Assembly: GCF_003314995.1 (NCBI RefSeq) | Contig: NZ_QNRH01000016.1 | Coordinates: 1-38,995 of the forward strand | DNA: 38,995 bases | Direction of reading: 5' to 3' | Source: Pseudochrobactrum asaccharolyticum | Lineage (GTDB): Bacteria > Pseudomonadota > Alphaproteobacteria > Rhizobiales > Rhizobiaceae | Shown here: positions 23,458 through 32,448 of the stretch, one piece after another | Position numbering within the stretch: position 1 is the stretch's first letter | Layout of the letters: each line of letters begins with the position of its first letter | Notes under the pieces: model-generated | Seen by the model: only the letters and a program-made list of their open reading frames with translations | Database searches by the model: none | What the model was told of the DNA's origin: nothing | Position numbers and translations under genes: made by a program

Positions 23458-26400
23458 ATGGCCGTTACTCTTGAGGAACTGCGTGCGACCCTTCGCATGG
23501 AGATGAAGCCGTTTATGCGTGATTTGCAGCAGATCAATGGGATCAGCGCTAAATCCGCACGTCTTATGGAAAGCACGTGGCTGCAGACCAGTAAGAAACT
23601 CGACGGCTTTGGCAAGAATATGGCTCGAAGCCTGATCACGCCTATGGCCGGTATCGGTGCGGCTCTCGGTACACGTGAGCTGGCGCAGCTGGCAGACACA
23701 TGGTCGGATCTGTCCAGTCGCGTCAATATTGCTGCTGGTAGTCAGGCCAAGGGCGTGGAGGTTATGGGGCGTCTGGGCGAAATGGCTCGGATGACCTATT
23801 CCGGTCTTGAACAAACAACAGAAAGCTATCTGAGCAATTCCACGGCCATCAAAGACCTGGGCTACAGCACCGATCAGGCTCTGGATTATACTGAGGCGCT
23901 CAATAATGCGCTCGTGGTGTCCGGAGCCAAAGGTGACAAGGCTGCCCGTGTAATTGATGCTTTGTCGAAGGCCATGGCCTTGGGCAAGCTGCAGGGCGAC
24001 AATCTGAATACTGTGATCTCCACTGGTGGCCGTGTTGCTGAGGCTCTGGCGGCAGGGCTTGGCACCTCGGTCAGTGGTCTGCGTAAACTTGGTGCTGAGA
24101 GCAAGATCACCGGTCGTGATATCGTCACGGCTCTGTCCAGCCAGATGGCAACGCTTCGTAAAGAAGCTGAGAGCATGCCAGCCACTATTAGTGATGGTTT
24201 CCAGCTGCTCAACAATGCCATGCTACAGTATGTTGGTAATGCAGACACTGCGACCGGTATTTCTGCCAAAGTTGCAGAGGCGCTGATTATCATCGCCGAT
24301 AATTTCGATAAGGTTGCTGATACAGGCCTGCAGGTGGCCGCAGTTATTGCTGGTGCTCTCGTTGGCCGGTCACTTACCGGCATGATCGCGAAGCTTGCGC
24401 TGAGCACGGCAGAACTGAAAAAATTCATTAGCATGCTTTCTGCAGCTCGTACCCTTGGCGGTATGGCCACGGCAATGACTGGTCTGAGTGCTGCAGCCGG
24501 TCCACTTGGTTTAATTATCGGTGGAGCGGTTGTTGGCTCGCTGGTCAATTACGGAATAGCCTCCGCTGATGCTGCAGAAAAATCTAAGACCTTCCAGCGT
24601 GAACTTGAAAATATGGGTTTGCTGGCCAAACAGGCTGCAGAGGATGTTGATGCGGCAGCTGTATCAATTGAGGAACTGTCTGATGCCGACAAAAGACGCA
24701 AGTTAAAGGCTATCAGTGAAGAGCTGGATCGGTTGCGCAATGGTGGCGGCTTATTCGGCGGTCAAGGTGATGAGCTTGGATCTATTGCTGATCGTGCAAT
24801 GAGAGCGTTGTGGAGTCTTCAAGGTCAGTTTTCACTATCAACTGAAGATAAAGATGGTCGTAAAGAAATTGCTAATATTGCTAATGAGTTCCGCGATACT
24901 TTCATACTCGCAGACGAAGCAAAACAGCGCTTGGAAGCGCTTAAAAACACGGACATTAGTCAGCCGGTTGTTGATCTAGCTAATGAGCTACTTCGCACTA
25001 TTGATGTGATCGCTGCGGGTGAGGCTGCTGCAGTTAGCTTTGGGGAAATGCCCGGACTGGTGGAGGCTAAGCAGGAAGTTATAGAACTTCGTGATCAGCT
25101 TTCTACTTTGGCTGAGCAGGATCAAATTACTGCAGCCCAGCAAAAAGCACTCGAAGAGTTGGTTGATAAGTTAACCGCGACCGAAGATGGTGCGGATGAT
25201 GCCCGAGTGGCATTGGCAAAGATTGGCCAAGACTTGCCAAATCTTGCCGGTTTTCTCTCCACCATGGATGCGGCAATCGCTAAGCTGGGCGTTGTCATCG
25301 CCAAATCTAAGGAAGCGAATGCAGCGCTTGCCAATGCGGGTATCAATTCCAAAACGGTTGATGCTTATAAACAATATCAGACCTCCCGCAATGAGGGAGA
25401 GGTCATCGTTGCCCAGCGTAAAGCCTATGAGCAAGACGCCATTCGCAAGTCAAAACTCGGCAAAGACCAGTATGCCCTCGAGGAGAAGATTGCGGCCGTA
25501 AAGGCCAAATCGCTCAAAGATGGTGTTGAGCTGACCGAAGATGCAATCCGGCGAATTGCACAAGCACAATTGGATGGTGAGAAATCCCGCACTGGTGAAG
25601 GCAAAAAACCAAAACGCGAAAAGCATAAAAAGACCGGTGAGGATTTCTTTGCTGCTGAAATCCAGCAGGTTAAGGATCGCACGGCAGCACTGGCCGAAGA
25701 GGCGCGGGTGACCGGCCTGACATATGTGGAGCAGGAAAAGCGCATGATGGCGCTGGATCTTGAGCAGTCAGTTTTGCAGCGCCTTCGTGAAGAGGCACGG
25801 CAAAAAGGTGTGACAGATCTGGATAGCATCAAGCTTTCACCTTCTCAGGTCAGTGCAATCAATGCTGTGTCTGAAGCTTATGCCAATCAGGCTGATGAAT
25901 TGCGCAAGGTGCAAGAGGCTCAGAATAATGCCGAGAATGCTGCGCAGCAGTTTTCAGACAGCATGCGGTCTGGCTTCGTCGGTCTGGTAACCGGTGCAAA
26001 TTCTTTCAAAGATGCTCTTAGTGGCCTTCTGAAAAAGTTGAGTGAGTTACTTCTGAATAGTGCATTTACCGCTTTTATGGGCGGCACTGGTGCTACGCAA
26101 TCAGGTGGTTGGCTAACGGGCGTCATGAAAGCCATCGGTTTTGCTGAGGGTGGATACACCGGTGATGGTGGAAAGTATGAAGCCAAAGGTATCGTGCACG
26201 GCGGCGAATTTGTTTTTGATAAGCAGGCAACTGCCAAGGCAGGGGTAGGTAACCTTGAGGCTCTGCGCCGCAATCTCAAAGGCTATGCAAATGGCGGATA
26301 TGTTGGGACACCGGCTATGCCTTCAATCCCGATGCCTCGTACACCTGATGTTAGCCAGATGAAAAGTAATGCCGGATCTGTCACGGCTCCGGTATCCATT

Positions 26401-26535
26401 CAAATCGATGCAAAGGGTGCTGACTCTGCCGGTTTGGCTAGAGTTGAACAGCAACTGGCTAAACTCAAAGCCGATATCCCTTCGCACGTCATTCAATCTG
26501 TACGCAAAGCTCAGAAATCTAATGTGAGGTTCTAA
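23458..26535 (+). CDS. Tape measure protein
   Basis: A 1025-residue protein that sets tail length and helps DNA entry. The tape-measure core near residues 65-210 is recognisable (LADTWSDLSSRVNIAAGSQA, then KAMALGKLQGDNLNTVISTG). Hydrophobic segments near 285-365 follow (AAVIAGALVGRSLTGMIAKL), then long coiled-coil helices and a Gly-rich C-terminus with FAEGGYTGDGGKYEAKGIVH and GGEFVFDKQATAKAG, typical of these proteins. Length implies a tail of roughly 150 nm by the usual 0.15 nm per residue rule. Confidence 0.95.
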   Translation: MAVTLEELRATLRMEMKPFMRDLQQINGISAKSARLMESTWLQTSKKLDGFGKNMARSLITPMAGIGAALGTRELAQLADTWSDLSSRVNIAAGSQAKGVEVMGRLGEMARMTYSGLEQTTESYLSNSTAIKDLGYSTDQALDYTEALNNALVVSGAKGDKAARVIDALSKAMALGKLQGDNLNTVISTGGRVAEALAAGLGTSVSGLRKLGAESKITGRDIVTALSSQMATLRKEAESMPATISDGFQLLNNAMLQYVGNADTATGISAKVAEALIIIADNFDKVADTGLQVAAVIAGALVGRSLTGMIAKLALSTAELKKFISMLSAARTLGGMATAMTGLSAAAGPLGLIIGGAVVGSLVNYGIASADAAEKSKTFQRELENMGLLAKQAAEDVDAAAVSIEELSDADKRRKLKAISEELDRLRNGGGLFGGQGDELGSIADRAMRALWSLQGQFSLSTEDKDGRKEIANIANEFRDTFILADEAKQRLEALKNTDISQPVVDLANELLRTIDVIAAGEAAAVSFGEMPGLVEAKQEVIELRDQLSTLAEQDQITAAQQKALEELVDKLTATEDGADDARVALAKIGQDLPNLAGFLSTMDAAIAKLGVVIAKSKEANAALANAGINSKTVDAYKQYQTSRNEGEVIVAQRKAYEQDAIRKSKLGKDQYALEEKIAAVKAKSLKDGVELTEDAIRRIAQAQLDGEKSRTGEGKKPKREKHKKTGEDFFAAEIQQVKDRTAALAEEARVTGLTYVEQEKRMMALDLEQSVLQRLREEARQKGVTDLDSIKLSPSQVSAINAVSEAYANQADELRKVQEAQNNAENAAQQFSDSMRSGFVGLVTGANSFKDALSGLLKKLSELLLNSAFTAFMGGTGATQSGGWLTGVMKAIGFAEGGYTGDGGKYEAKGIVHGGEFVFDKQATAKAGVGNLEALRRNLKGYANGGYVGTPAMPSIPMPRTPDVSQMKSNAGSVTAPVSIQIDAKGADSAGLARVEQQLAKLKADIPSHVIQSVRKAQKSNVRF

Positions 26536-27135
26536 GTGGCTGTTACATATCCTTTAGATATTCTCACTGGCTTTCCGGGCTGGTCAACTGAGTTTGATCT
26601 GCTTCAACGGCAGGAACTTAGTCGTACTGCGGGTGGTACTACCATCGCCAAGGATATGGGTACACCACTCTGGAAAGCGGCTTTTCAGTCGCGCGTTCTC
26701 AGTCCTAATACATTGGATATGTGGCGGGCAAAGCTGAACAGTCTTGAGGGGAGTTTGCAGCGGTTTATGGGGCGACCTATGAGCCGTTGTTATCCTATTG
26801 CTCATCCGAACGGTCGTGGGCTTGGTGATGTTTCCGCAGTGACTGTTGCTAGGATCACTCTGAATAAAGTCGTTACCTTAAACGGCGCTCCTGCTGATTA
26901 TAAATCCAGCATCGGCGACTATGTCCAGATTGGCCGACATCTCTATCAGATTGTCGGTCTGGATGGTGGTGTTGAGGTTCGACCGCATCTGGCACCTGGC
27001 ACAGCTGTCGGCAACACTGTTGTATTGGTTCGGCCATCGGTGCCTATGATTATTGTTCCAGCCACGTTATCGACAACGGCAGATGCCGGTACCGGACGCG
27101 GTACTATCACTTTTCAGGCGATTGAAAGCAGATAA
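26536..27135 (+). CDS. Minor tail (distal tail-like) protein
   Basis: A 199-residue protein starting with GTG directly after the tape measure. It has RAKLNSLEGSLQRFMGRPMS, then GDYVQIGRHLYQIVGLDGGV and TGRGTITFQAIESR. The pattern and position suggest a distal tail or adhesion-ring component linking tube and hub. I cannot name an exact family. Confidence 0.72.
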   Translation: MAVTYPLDILTGFPGWSTEFDLLQRQELSRTAGGTTIAKDMGTPLWKAAFQSRVLSPNTLDMWRAKLNSLEGSLQRFMGRPMSRCYPIAHPNGRGLGDVSAVTVARITLNKVVTLNGAPADYKSSIGDYVQIGRHLYQIVGLDGGVEVRPHLAPGTAVGNTVVLVRPSVPMIIVPATLSTTADAGTGRGTITFQAIESR

Positions 27136-27137
27136 TC

Positions 27138-27803
27138 ATGCGTTACGTTTCAGCTGAGATCCAGCTTGCGCTTGAACAGCGCAGGCTGGTTGCGCGTGAC
27201 TTTGTCTGGTTTGTGGCAAAGCGGCGCGATACCGGTGCCTCGGTCACTGAGGGCATTTGGTCTGACGTTTTCAATATAGAGGCCGAAGTCATCGAGCCTG
27301 ATACCGGTATCACGCAGACACGCACGTTCTACGGCATGGATAGTCTGGTTGGTATTAGTGATATTCCGCTGATTGCTAATCTCTCAGTACAAAATGCGAC
27401 TATTCAAGCCTCGCAGATCCACACGGAAATCGAGCGGATTGTCCGTGATTATGATTGCCAGCAGGCGCGGGTAGAAATCTATCGCGGGTTGTTTGATCAG
27501 GACACACGATTGATGGTGGCGCCTGCCGTTGCCCGTTTCGTCGGGTTCGTGGATACGATTGATGTCACCACGCCTTCTGAGAATGAGGAGGGATCGGTCA
27601 CCTTCACCTGTGCCAGCCACACACAGGAAGTAACCCGCTCCAATGCAGAGACACGCAGTGCTGCCTATCAGAAAGTCCGTGATCTGAATGACGGTTTTTA
27701 TGATGACAGTGCCACGGTCACTGAATGGGAAGTATGGTGGGGTTCGGTCAAAGGATCGGTACCAACGCAGAAGAAACGCAAAAAATTCTTAGGGATTTTC
27801 TGA
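27138..27803 (+). CDS. Tail hub-associated protein
   Basis: A 221-residue protein between the distal tail-like protein and the J-like tip. It is mainly beta (SAEIQLALEQRRLVARDFVW, GISDIPLIANLSVQNATIQA, RVEIYRGLFDQDTRLMV), which resembles hub domains of siphophage tips, and ends in a basic tail (KKRKKFLGIF). Its stop overlaps the GNAT start (TGATG). Function in the tail tip is inferred from context. Confidence 0.72.
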   Translation: MRYVSAEIQLALEQRRLVARDFVWFVAKRRDTGASVTEGIWSDVFNIEAEVIEPDTGITQTRTFYGMDSLVGISDIPLIANLSVQNATIQASQIHTEIERIVRDYDCQQARVEIYRGLFDQDTRLMVAPAVARFVGFVDTIDVTTPSENEEGSVTFTCASHTQEVTRSNAETRSAAYQKVRDLNDGFYDDSATVTEWEVWWGSVKGSVPTQKKRKKFLGIF

Positions 27804-28231
27804 TGATCCGGCATGCAACTGCTTCTGACAAAATGGCCTGCCTGCGCTTGTTGCGTGAAAGCCATGAGGCGGCGGGTTTTACATTCCCATTTAGCGCAGC
27901 CCATGCCTCTGCTCTTTTTGATTATCACCATACCAGTCCGCAGACTTGTGTTTTGGTGATTGGTGACAAGCCGGACGGGTTGTTAATGGCAGGCTGGTTC
28001 GAGCATCCATTCGGTGCTGGCCGCTATGCCAAGGAAACAGTCTGGTATGTCGCCCCGCAAGCGCGTGGGCGGGGTGCTATCAAGATGCTTGATGCTTATG
28101 AGACATGGGCGCGTGAACAAAACTGCAGCGCGGTCGGCATGGCAGCACTCGCAACCAATGATGTTTCAGCGCTTTATCTGCGTCGCGGCTATCAGCTTGC
28201 AGAAACGCATTATCTCAAAGCGCTCCTGTAG
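27803..28231 (+). CDS. GNAT-family N-acetyltransferase
   Basis: A 142-residue enzyme of the GNAT fold, which transfers acetyl from acetyl-CoA to an amine. The acetyl-CoA-binding motif is VAPQARGRGAIKMLDAYETW (Q/RxxGxG/A type), followed by beta5/alpha4 (MAALATNDVSALYLRRGYQL). It overlaps the tail gene by TGATG and lies exactly where lambda-like phages have their NlpC/P60 cell-wall hydrolase. Its substrate may be a tail protein or a host protein. Other alphaproteobacterial phages have a GNAT here in my recollection. Confidence 0.88.
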   Translation: MIRHATASDKMACLRLLRESHEAAGFTFPFSAAHASALFDYHHTSPQTCVLVIGDKPDGLLMAGWFEHPFGAGRYAKETVWYVAPQARGRGAIKMLDAYETWAREQNCSAVGMAALATNDVSALYLRRGYQLAETHYLKALL

Positions 28232-28252
28232 AATTTAATCCACGAGGAAATT

Positions 28253-30877
28253 ATGGCTCTTTTTACTGCTATCGCCAGCGCGGTAACGGCTGTTGGCGCG
28301 TGGGTTGGTAGTCTTGGGATTATCGGCAGTGCTTTGCTCAAAACGGCTGTTGGCATTGGCCTGAACCTGTTGGCGCAGTCGCTGGCCGGTAAACCGAAAG
28401 ACCCGACATTCTCCATTAATACAACCATTCAGGGTGGGGGCGATGTTCCGCGCTCAATCCTGCTTGGTAAAACTGCGACCGCCGGTTCTCTCGTCTGGGT
28501 AAACACATGGGGGCAGGATGGGGATAGCAAGAACGCTTATCTGACACAGGTCATTGCGCTCTCGGACTTGCCGATAAAGGCGCTGACCGGAGTATGGGTC
28601 AATAGTGAGAAGGTTGATCTGAGTGGCAGCAATACCGGCTGGGGGCATTCTGTTGCGCAGTACCGTAAAGACGGGCGCGATAATCTCTGGATCAAATTCT
28701 ATGATGGTACACAGACGGCAGCTGATACATTCCTGACCGGTACTTGTTCCAATCATCAACGGCAATGGTCAAGCAACCGTGTTGGCCGTGGTGTTGCCTA
28801 TGTGATTATCACCGCACTGGTTGCGAAGAATATGTTCTCCGGTATTCCCTCGTTTAAGTTCGAGGTCGATGGCGCAAGGCTTTACGATATCACCAAGGAT
28901 AGCAGTGCTGGTGGTAATGGTTCTCAGCGTTGGTCAGATCCGGCGACGTGGGGCGGAGATGGTGATCATCTGCCTGCCGTACAGGCCTACAATATTTTGC
29001 GCGAAATCCGGTACGGCAGTAAATGGCTCTACGGATTGCAGGGTGTAACCGGATCGCGTCTGCCTGCTGCAAGTTGGATTAAGCAGATCAATAAATGCCG
29101 TCAGCAAGTGCAGGGTGCATATGGCTTTGAGGCAATGTATCGCTCTGGTGGGGAACTGCCGGTTGATGCACCGATTGCGACTGCGCTTGAGGCTATTCTC
29201 ACCGCTTGTCAGGGGCGTATCAGCGAGGTTGGTGGCACTTATGCAATCCATATCGGTGCACCGGATGTACCGGTGATAGATTTTACCGATGATGATATTC
29301 TCTCAACAGAAGAGCAGACCTTCACGCCGTTTTTCGGGCTGGCTGATAGTATTAATGGCATCAGCGCGACACACCCATCTCCAATTAATGGTTGGGTGAC
29401 AATCACAGCACCACCGCTCTATCGTACTGATCTGGAGGCCAGACACGGCAATCGCCGCTTAATGTCTGATGTGCCTTTGGACTTTGTGCCCTATCCGGAG
29501 CAGGTGCAGCGATTGATGAAATCCGCTTTGCTGGAGGCGCAGCGGGCACGTCGTCACACACTGGTTCTGCCACCACGCTTTTGGGCTTTCTGCACTCCGG
29601 GCGAATATGTTGTCTGGTCGTCTGTGCGCAATGGCTATCAGGCCAAGATGTTCCGCATTGACGGGGTGTCTGACAAGGGCAATCTGGATGTGCTGGTGGA
29701 TATCACCGAAGTTGATCCATCGGATTATGCTTGGGACAGCAGCTCCGAATTCCGGCCACCGGTTGATGGTGCGGTTGGTATCATCCGTCCTGAGCCGATG
29801 CCGATCATCAGCTTTGGCGCATTGCCTGCGGTTGCGCAGGATAGCAATGGCAACAACCGGCGCTGTGGTATCAGGTTGTTTTGGGATGGTGCGGTCAATG
29901 CCGTGGATTATGTTCAGTATGAAGTTCGCAAAACCGAAACGCTGGAAACGATCTATATTGGCCGTACCGAAGAGGTGCCACGTGCTTCGCTGATCATTGC
30001 TCCTGGAATGTTGTTGCTGCCCAATCAGTCCTATCAGGTGCGGGCACGATACGGCACCTATGATGGCAATACGGAATTCATTTGGGCTGATTGGATTGAG
30101 GTTATTACCGATGATATCCGTCTCGGTCCGTTGGATATCTATGCGATCAATATCGAGCAGCTCAACAAGGATGTCAGCGATGTGCTGGCAGGACTTGGTG
30201 AGACCAGTCGGTATGTGCAGGAAGAGCTTGACCGCATTGGTGCAATGGCTGCTGAGCAGGAGGCGGGGAATTACTTTGCAGTCCAGCAATTGCGGCGTGA
30301 GGCCAGTGTTACCTCTCAGAGACTGACGGCCAGTTATACAGAATTGGTGGCCGTGTCAGTCGGACCTGGCAGCGCAATAGCAACTCGAATTGAGACGCTG
30401 GAGGCTAAGGTTGATGAGGATGTGGCAAAGGCAGTCAGTCTGCTCACCGCTGAAATTAAGGAAGTTGGTGAAACGGTTGAAGCGCAAGCACAATCCATCA
30501 CACAGCTGAGCGTCAATGTTGGCAATTTCTCCGCTGATGGTCTTATCCGGATTACCAGTGAGGCAACCAGTGGCAGCGCATTGAACCGCATAGCCTTCAG
30601 CAGCTTTGTCGAAGCTATGGGGGAAACTGCGCAGGCTGCCATGTGGCTTGAAGCCTTTACCGGCACAGATAGTCAACTGCTCAGTCGGATCGTCATGAAT
30701 GCAGATCAGTGGATCGTCACCAATGGGGTGAACAGTGCCGTGCCGATGACCTTCATTGACGGCAGGCTGACTTTGCAGGTTGCCAGTATCGGTGAGATTG
30801 AATCCGGTATGTTGCGCTCTCCGGACGGGAAATTCGTGATCAATCTGGCCGAAGGCTATTTAAGGATATCCCGATAA
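28253..30877 (+). CDS. Tail tip/central fibre protein (lambda J-like)
   Basis: An 874-residue J-type protein. The N-terminus has a hydrophobic, Ala/Gly-rich segment at about residues 5-45. A hub region follows (GGGDVPRSILLGKTATAGSL), then fibronectin-like sections (CGIRLFWDGAVNAVDYVQYE and SYQVRARYGTYDGNTEFIWA), a coiled coil (RIETLEAKVDEDVAKAVSLL) and a C-terminal part with ADQWIVTNGVNSAVPMTFID typical of the J C-terminus. It recognises or triggers at the receptor. Confidence 0.92.
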   Translation: MALFTAIASAVTAVGAWVGSLGIIGSALLKTAVGIGLNLLAQSLAGKPKDPTFSINTTIQGGGDVPRSILLGKTATAGSLVWVNTWGQDGDSKNAYLTQVIALSDLPIKALTGVWVNSEKVDLSGSNTGWGHSVAQYRKDGRDNLWIKFYDGTQTAADTFLTGTCSNHQRQWSSNRVGRGVAYVIITALVAKNMFSGIPSFKFEVDGARLYDITKDSSAGGNGSQRWSDPATWGGDGDHLPAVQAYNILREIRYGSKWLYGLQGVTGSRLPAASWIKQINKCRQQVQGAYGFEAMYRSGGELPVDAPIATALEAILTACQGRISEVGGTYAIHIGAPDVPVIDFTDDDILSTEEQTFTPFFGLADSINGISATHPSPINGWVTITAPPLYRTDLEARHGNRRLMSDVPLDFVPYPEQVQRLMKSALLEAQRARRHTLVLPPRFWAFCTPGEYVVWSSVRNGYQAKMFRIDGVSDKGNLDVLVDITEVDPSDYAWDSSSEFRPPVDGAVGIIRPEPMPIISFGALPAVAQDSNGNNRRCGIRLFWDGAVNAVDYVQYEVRKTETLETIYIGRTEEVPRASLIIAPGMLLLPNQSYQVRARYGTYDGNTEFIWADWIEVITDDIRLGPLDIYAINIEQLNKDVSDVLAGLGETSRYVQEELDRIGAMAAEQEAGNYFAVQQLRREASVTSQRLTASYTELVAVSVGPGSAIATRIETLEAKVDEDVAKAVSLLTAEIKEVGETVEAQAQSITQLSVNVGNFSADGLIRITSEATSGSALNRIAFSSFVEAMGETAQAAMWLEAFTGTDSQLLSRIVMNADQWIVTNGVNSAVPMTFIDGRLTLQVASIGEIESGMLRSPDGKFVINLAEGYLRISR

Positions 30878-31359
30878 TGGATGCAGAAATCTTTATGGAT
30901 GAAGCCAAACTTGTGGTGGCCAAAGAGGGGTTTGATGCGTCAAATCCCTCGCTGCCGGAGGGCGATAAGCTATTCGACAGCGATTGGCTGTTTGCCGGTA
31001 CCATTGTTCAGGCTGGTCTACATGTCGATAATGCGGACTATCGGTTAGATAAGAAGCCATACCCACGTATCTCATGGAATGAACCAACGAATTGGTCAAA
31101 TGTGCAGGTGATCAATTTTACACCGCTGCCTTATGTGCCGACAGTACTGCTGATACCACTCTCGGACAGTCGTTACTGGCACGATCAAGGTATGGTTTTG
31201 TTTGGTGCGGATAAACGTAACCGCAATTTCGGTGACGAATATTATCGTACAGGCGAGATTACCGTGAGCAATAGCCAGATCAGGATACCGCGCTGCTATT
31301 CCAAAGCCGGTAAATGGCATTTCCGCGAAGATTTTATGTTTTTGATTATGGCGATGTGA
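30877..31359 (+). CDS. Small tail tip/receptor-binding accessory protein 1
   Basis: A 160-residue beta-rich protein that starts within the J stop (TAATG). It has the pattern FTPLPYVPTVLLIPLSD, which recurs in the next gene as FPELPYIPLAFMGF and in the third as FGRTYAQPALILLK. The three genes in a row look paralogous. The likely role is tail-tip decoration or receptor contact. No database family recalled with certainty. Confidence 0.75.
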   Translation: MDAEIFMDEAKLVVAKEGFDASNPSLPEGDKLFDSDWLFAGTIVQAGLHVDNADYRLDKKPYPRISWNEPTNWSNVQVINFTPLPYVPTVLLIPLSDSRYWHDQGMVLFGADKRNRNFGDEYYRTGEITVSNSQIRIPRCYSKAGKWHFREDFMFLIMAM

Positions 31360-31360
31360 C

Positions 31361-31798
31361 ATGGCGGGTAAAATCGTAATTGGTAATCACGAAGGTGAGC
31401 AGGGCATCTTCGTTGCTCATGCTGGCAAAACCGTAGAGCAGGGTGCGCCATATCTCATGTCCTCGGTTGCAGATATGCTCAAGATTTGGGCGCAAGGATC
31501 AATAGCGTCATCTGCAAGCAGACAATCACTTGGCCTGTGGCGGCATGATATTACCGTCAATTTTCCGGAACTGCCCTATATTCCCTTGGCCTTTATGGGT
31601 TTCAAGACCTCAGGTAGTGAACCGTTTCAGTTCCCGCCTGATCTGTACACTCTAGTGACATCTAGTTCCACAACGGGCGATCTGATGCCTGCTGTTGGCA
31701 TTGCTCATAATAAGCTTGTCTTTGCCGGATGGACAGAACAGCAGTACTGTTTCTTTAATTACACGGTATTCCTGCTCAAAATCAGGGATAAGTTCTGA
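31361..31798 (+). CDS. Small tail tip/receptor-binding accessory protein 2
   Basis: A 145-residue paralogue of its neighbours. The opening KIVIGNHEGEQGIFVAHAGK aligns with CVLIQKGPDFKFRVSKPGKS in the next protein, and VNFPELPYIPLAFMGF is the shared core. It begins two bases after the preceding stop. Probably a small beta-sandwich at the tail tip. Confidence 0.75.
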   Translation: MAGKIVIGNHEGEQGIFVAHAGKTVEQGAPYLMSSVADMLKIWAQGSIASSASRQSLGLWRHDITVNFPELPYIPLAFMGFKTSGSEPFQFPPDLYTLVTSSSTTGDLMPAVGIAHNKLVFAGWTEQQYCFFNYTVFLLKIRDKF

Positions 31799-32157
31799 TG
31801 CAGGGCTGTGTTTTGATCCAGAAAGGACCGGACTTTAAGTTCCGTGTCTCGAAGCCCGGAAAGTCGGTGGATAGCACTGATCTGAATGATTTTATCATTC
31901 ATGAAAAGCTCGGCACTGCAGCGCCTTATATTACAGGATCAGCACAAGTTCCGGCATGGTCGAATGTGCTTATTCCTTTTGGGCGTACCTATGCTCAACC
32001 GGCACTCATCCTGCTCAAGCCCGGCAATGTGGTTGCCTATCAAACACAGTTTGAGGCTCGTATTCAAAGCAATATGTCCTCGATGCGGATCTACAATCAC
32101 ACAGGCACATCCCGTTATGTGACCTATTACGTCTATTGGAATTCCATAGGCGGCTGA
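31798..32157 (+). CDS. Small tail tip/receptor-binding accessory protein 3
   Basis: A 119-residue paralogue, the shortest of the three. Its N-terminus keeps the G-PDFKFRVSKPGKSV type segment and the core IPFGRTYAQPALILLKPG; the last strand is SRYVTYYVYWNSIGG. It overlaps the previous stop by one base (TGATG). Divergence among the three suggests duplication followed by specialisation. Confidence 0.75.
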   Translation: MQGCVLIQKGPDFKFRVSKPGKSVDSTDLNDFIIHEKLGTAAPYITGSAQVPAWSNVLIPFGRTYAQPALILLKPGNVVAYQTQFEARIQSNMSSMRIYNHTGTSRYVTYYVYWNSIGG

Positions 32158-32214
32158 ATTCTCAAATATTTCATTCAATGTTTTGAAATCCACCTTGTGT
32201 GGAGAGGAGAACGC

Positions 32215-32448
32215 ATGTCTGCAGATCAGACAATCCCTCAAATCCATCCTTTGGCCGAACAGCAAGAAACTGCATTTTTTGCTGGCGTTTTACGTCAACG
32301 CAATCTGTTGCTTGCCTCAGAAAACGTGGCCTTAAAGCAGCGTATTGCCAATTTTGAAGAAACTGAAAAGACATTGCAGGCACAGATTGAGCACCTGCAG
32401 GAGCAGCTTGCGGAAGCAGCGGAGGTTCATCATGGCAATCCGACCTGA
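32215..32448 (+). CDS. Small coiled-coil protein before the tail fibre
   Basis: A 77-residue protein with GGAGA before ATG 32215. After a short N-terminus it is a continuous amphipathic helix (LKQRIANFEETEKTLQAQIE), a probable coiled coil. It overlaps the fibre start by 17 bp. It could trimerise and help assemble the fibre or join it to the tip. Confidence 0.7.
   Translation: MSADQTIPQIHPLAEQQETAFFAGVLRQRNLLLASENVALKQRIANFEETEKTLQAQIEHLQEQLAEAAEVHHGNPT

Noticed and set aside
23886-24548. Antisense 220-residue frame within the tape measure
   Set aside because: Ala/Ser-rich shadow of a highly biased coding sequence; no ribosome site, and the sense gene is certain.
29459-30289. Antisense 276-residue frame within the J-like gene
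   Set aside because: Composition typical of shadow frames, no ribosome site or domain; the sense protein is recognisable throughout.
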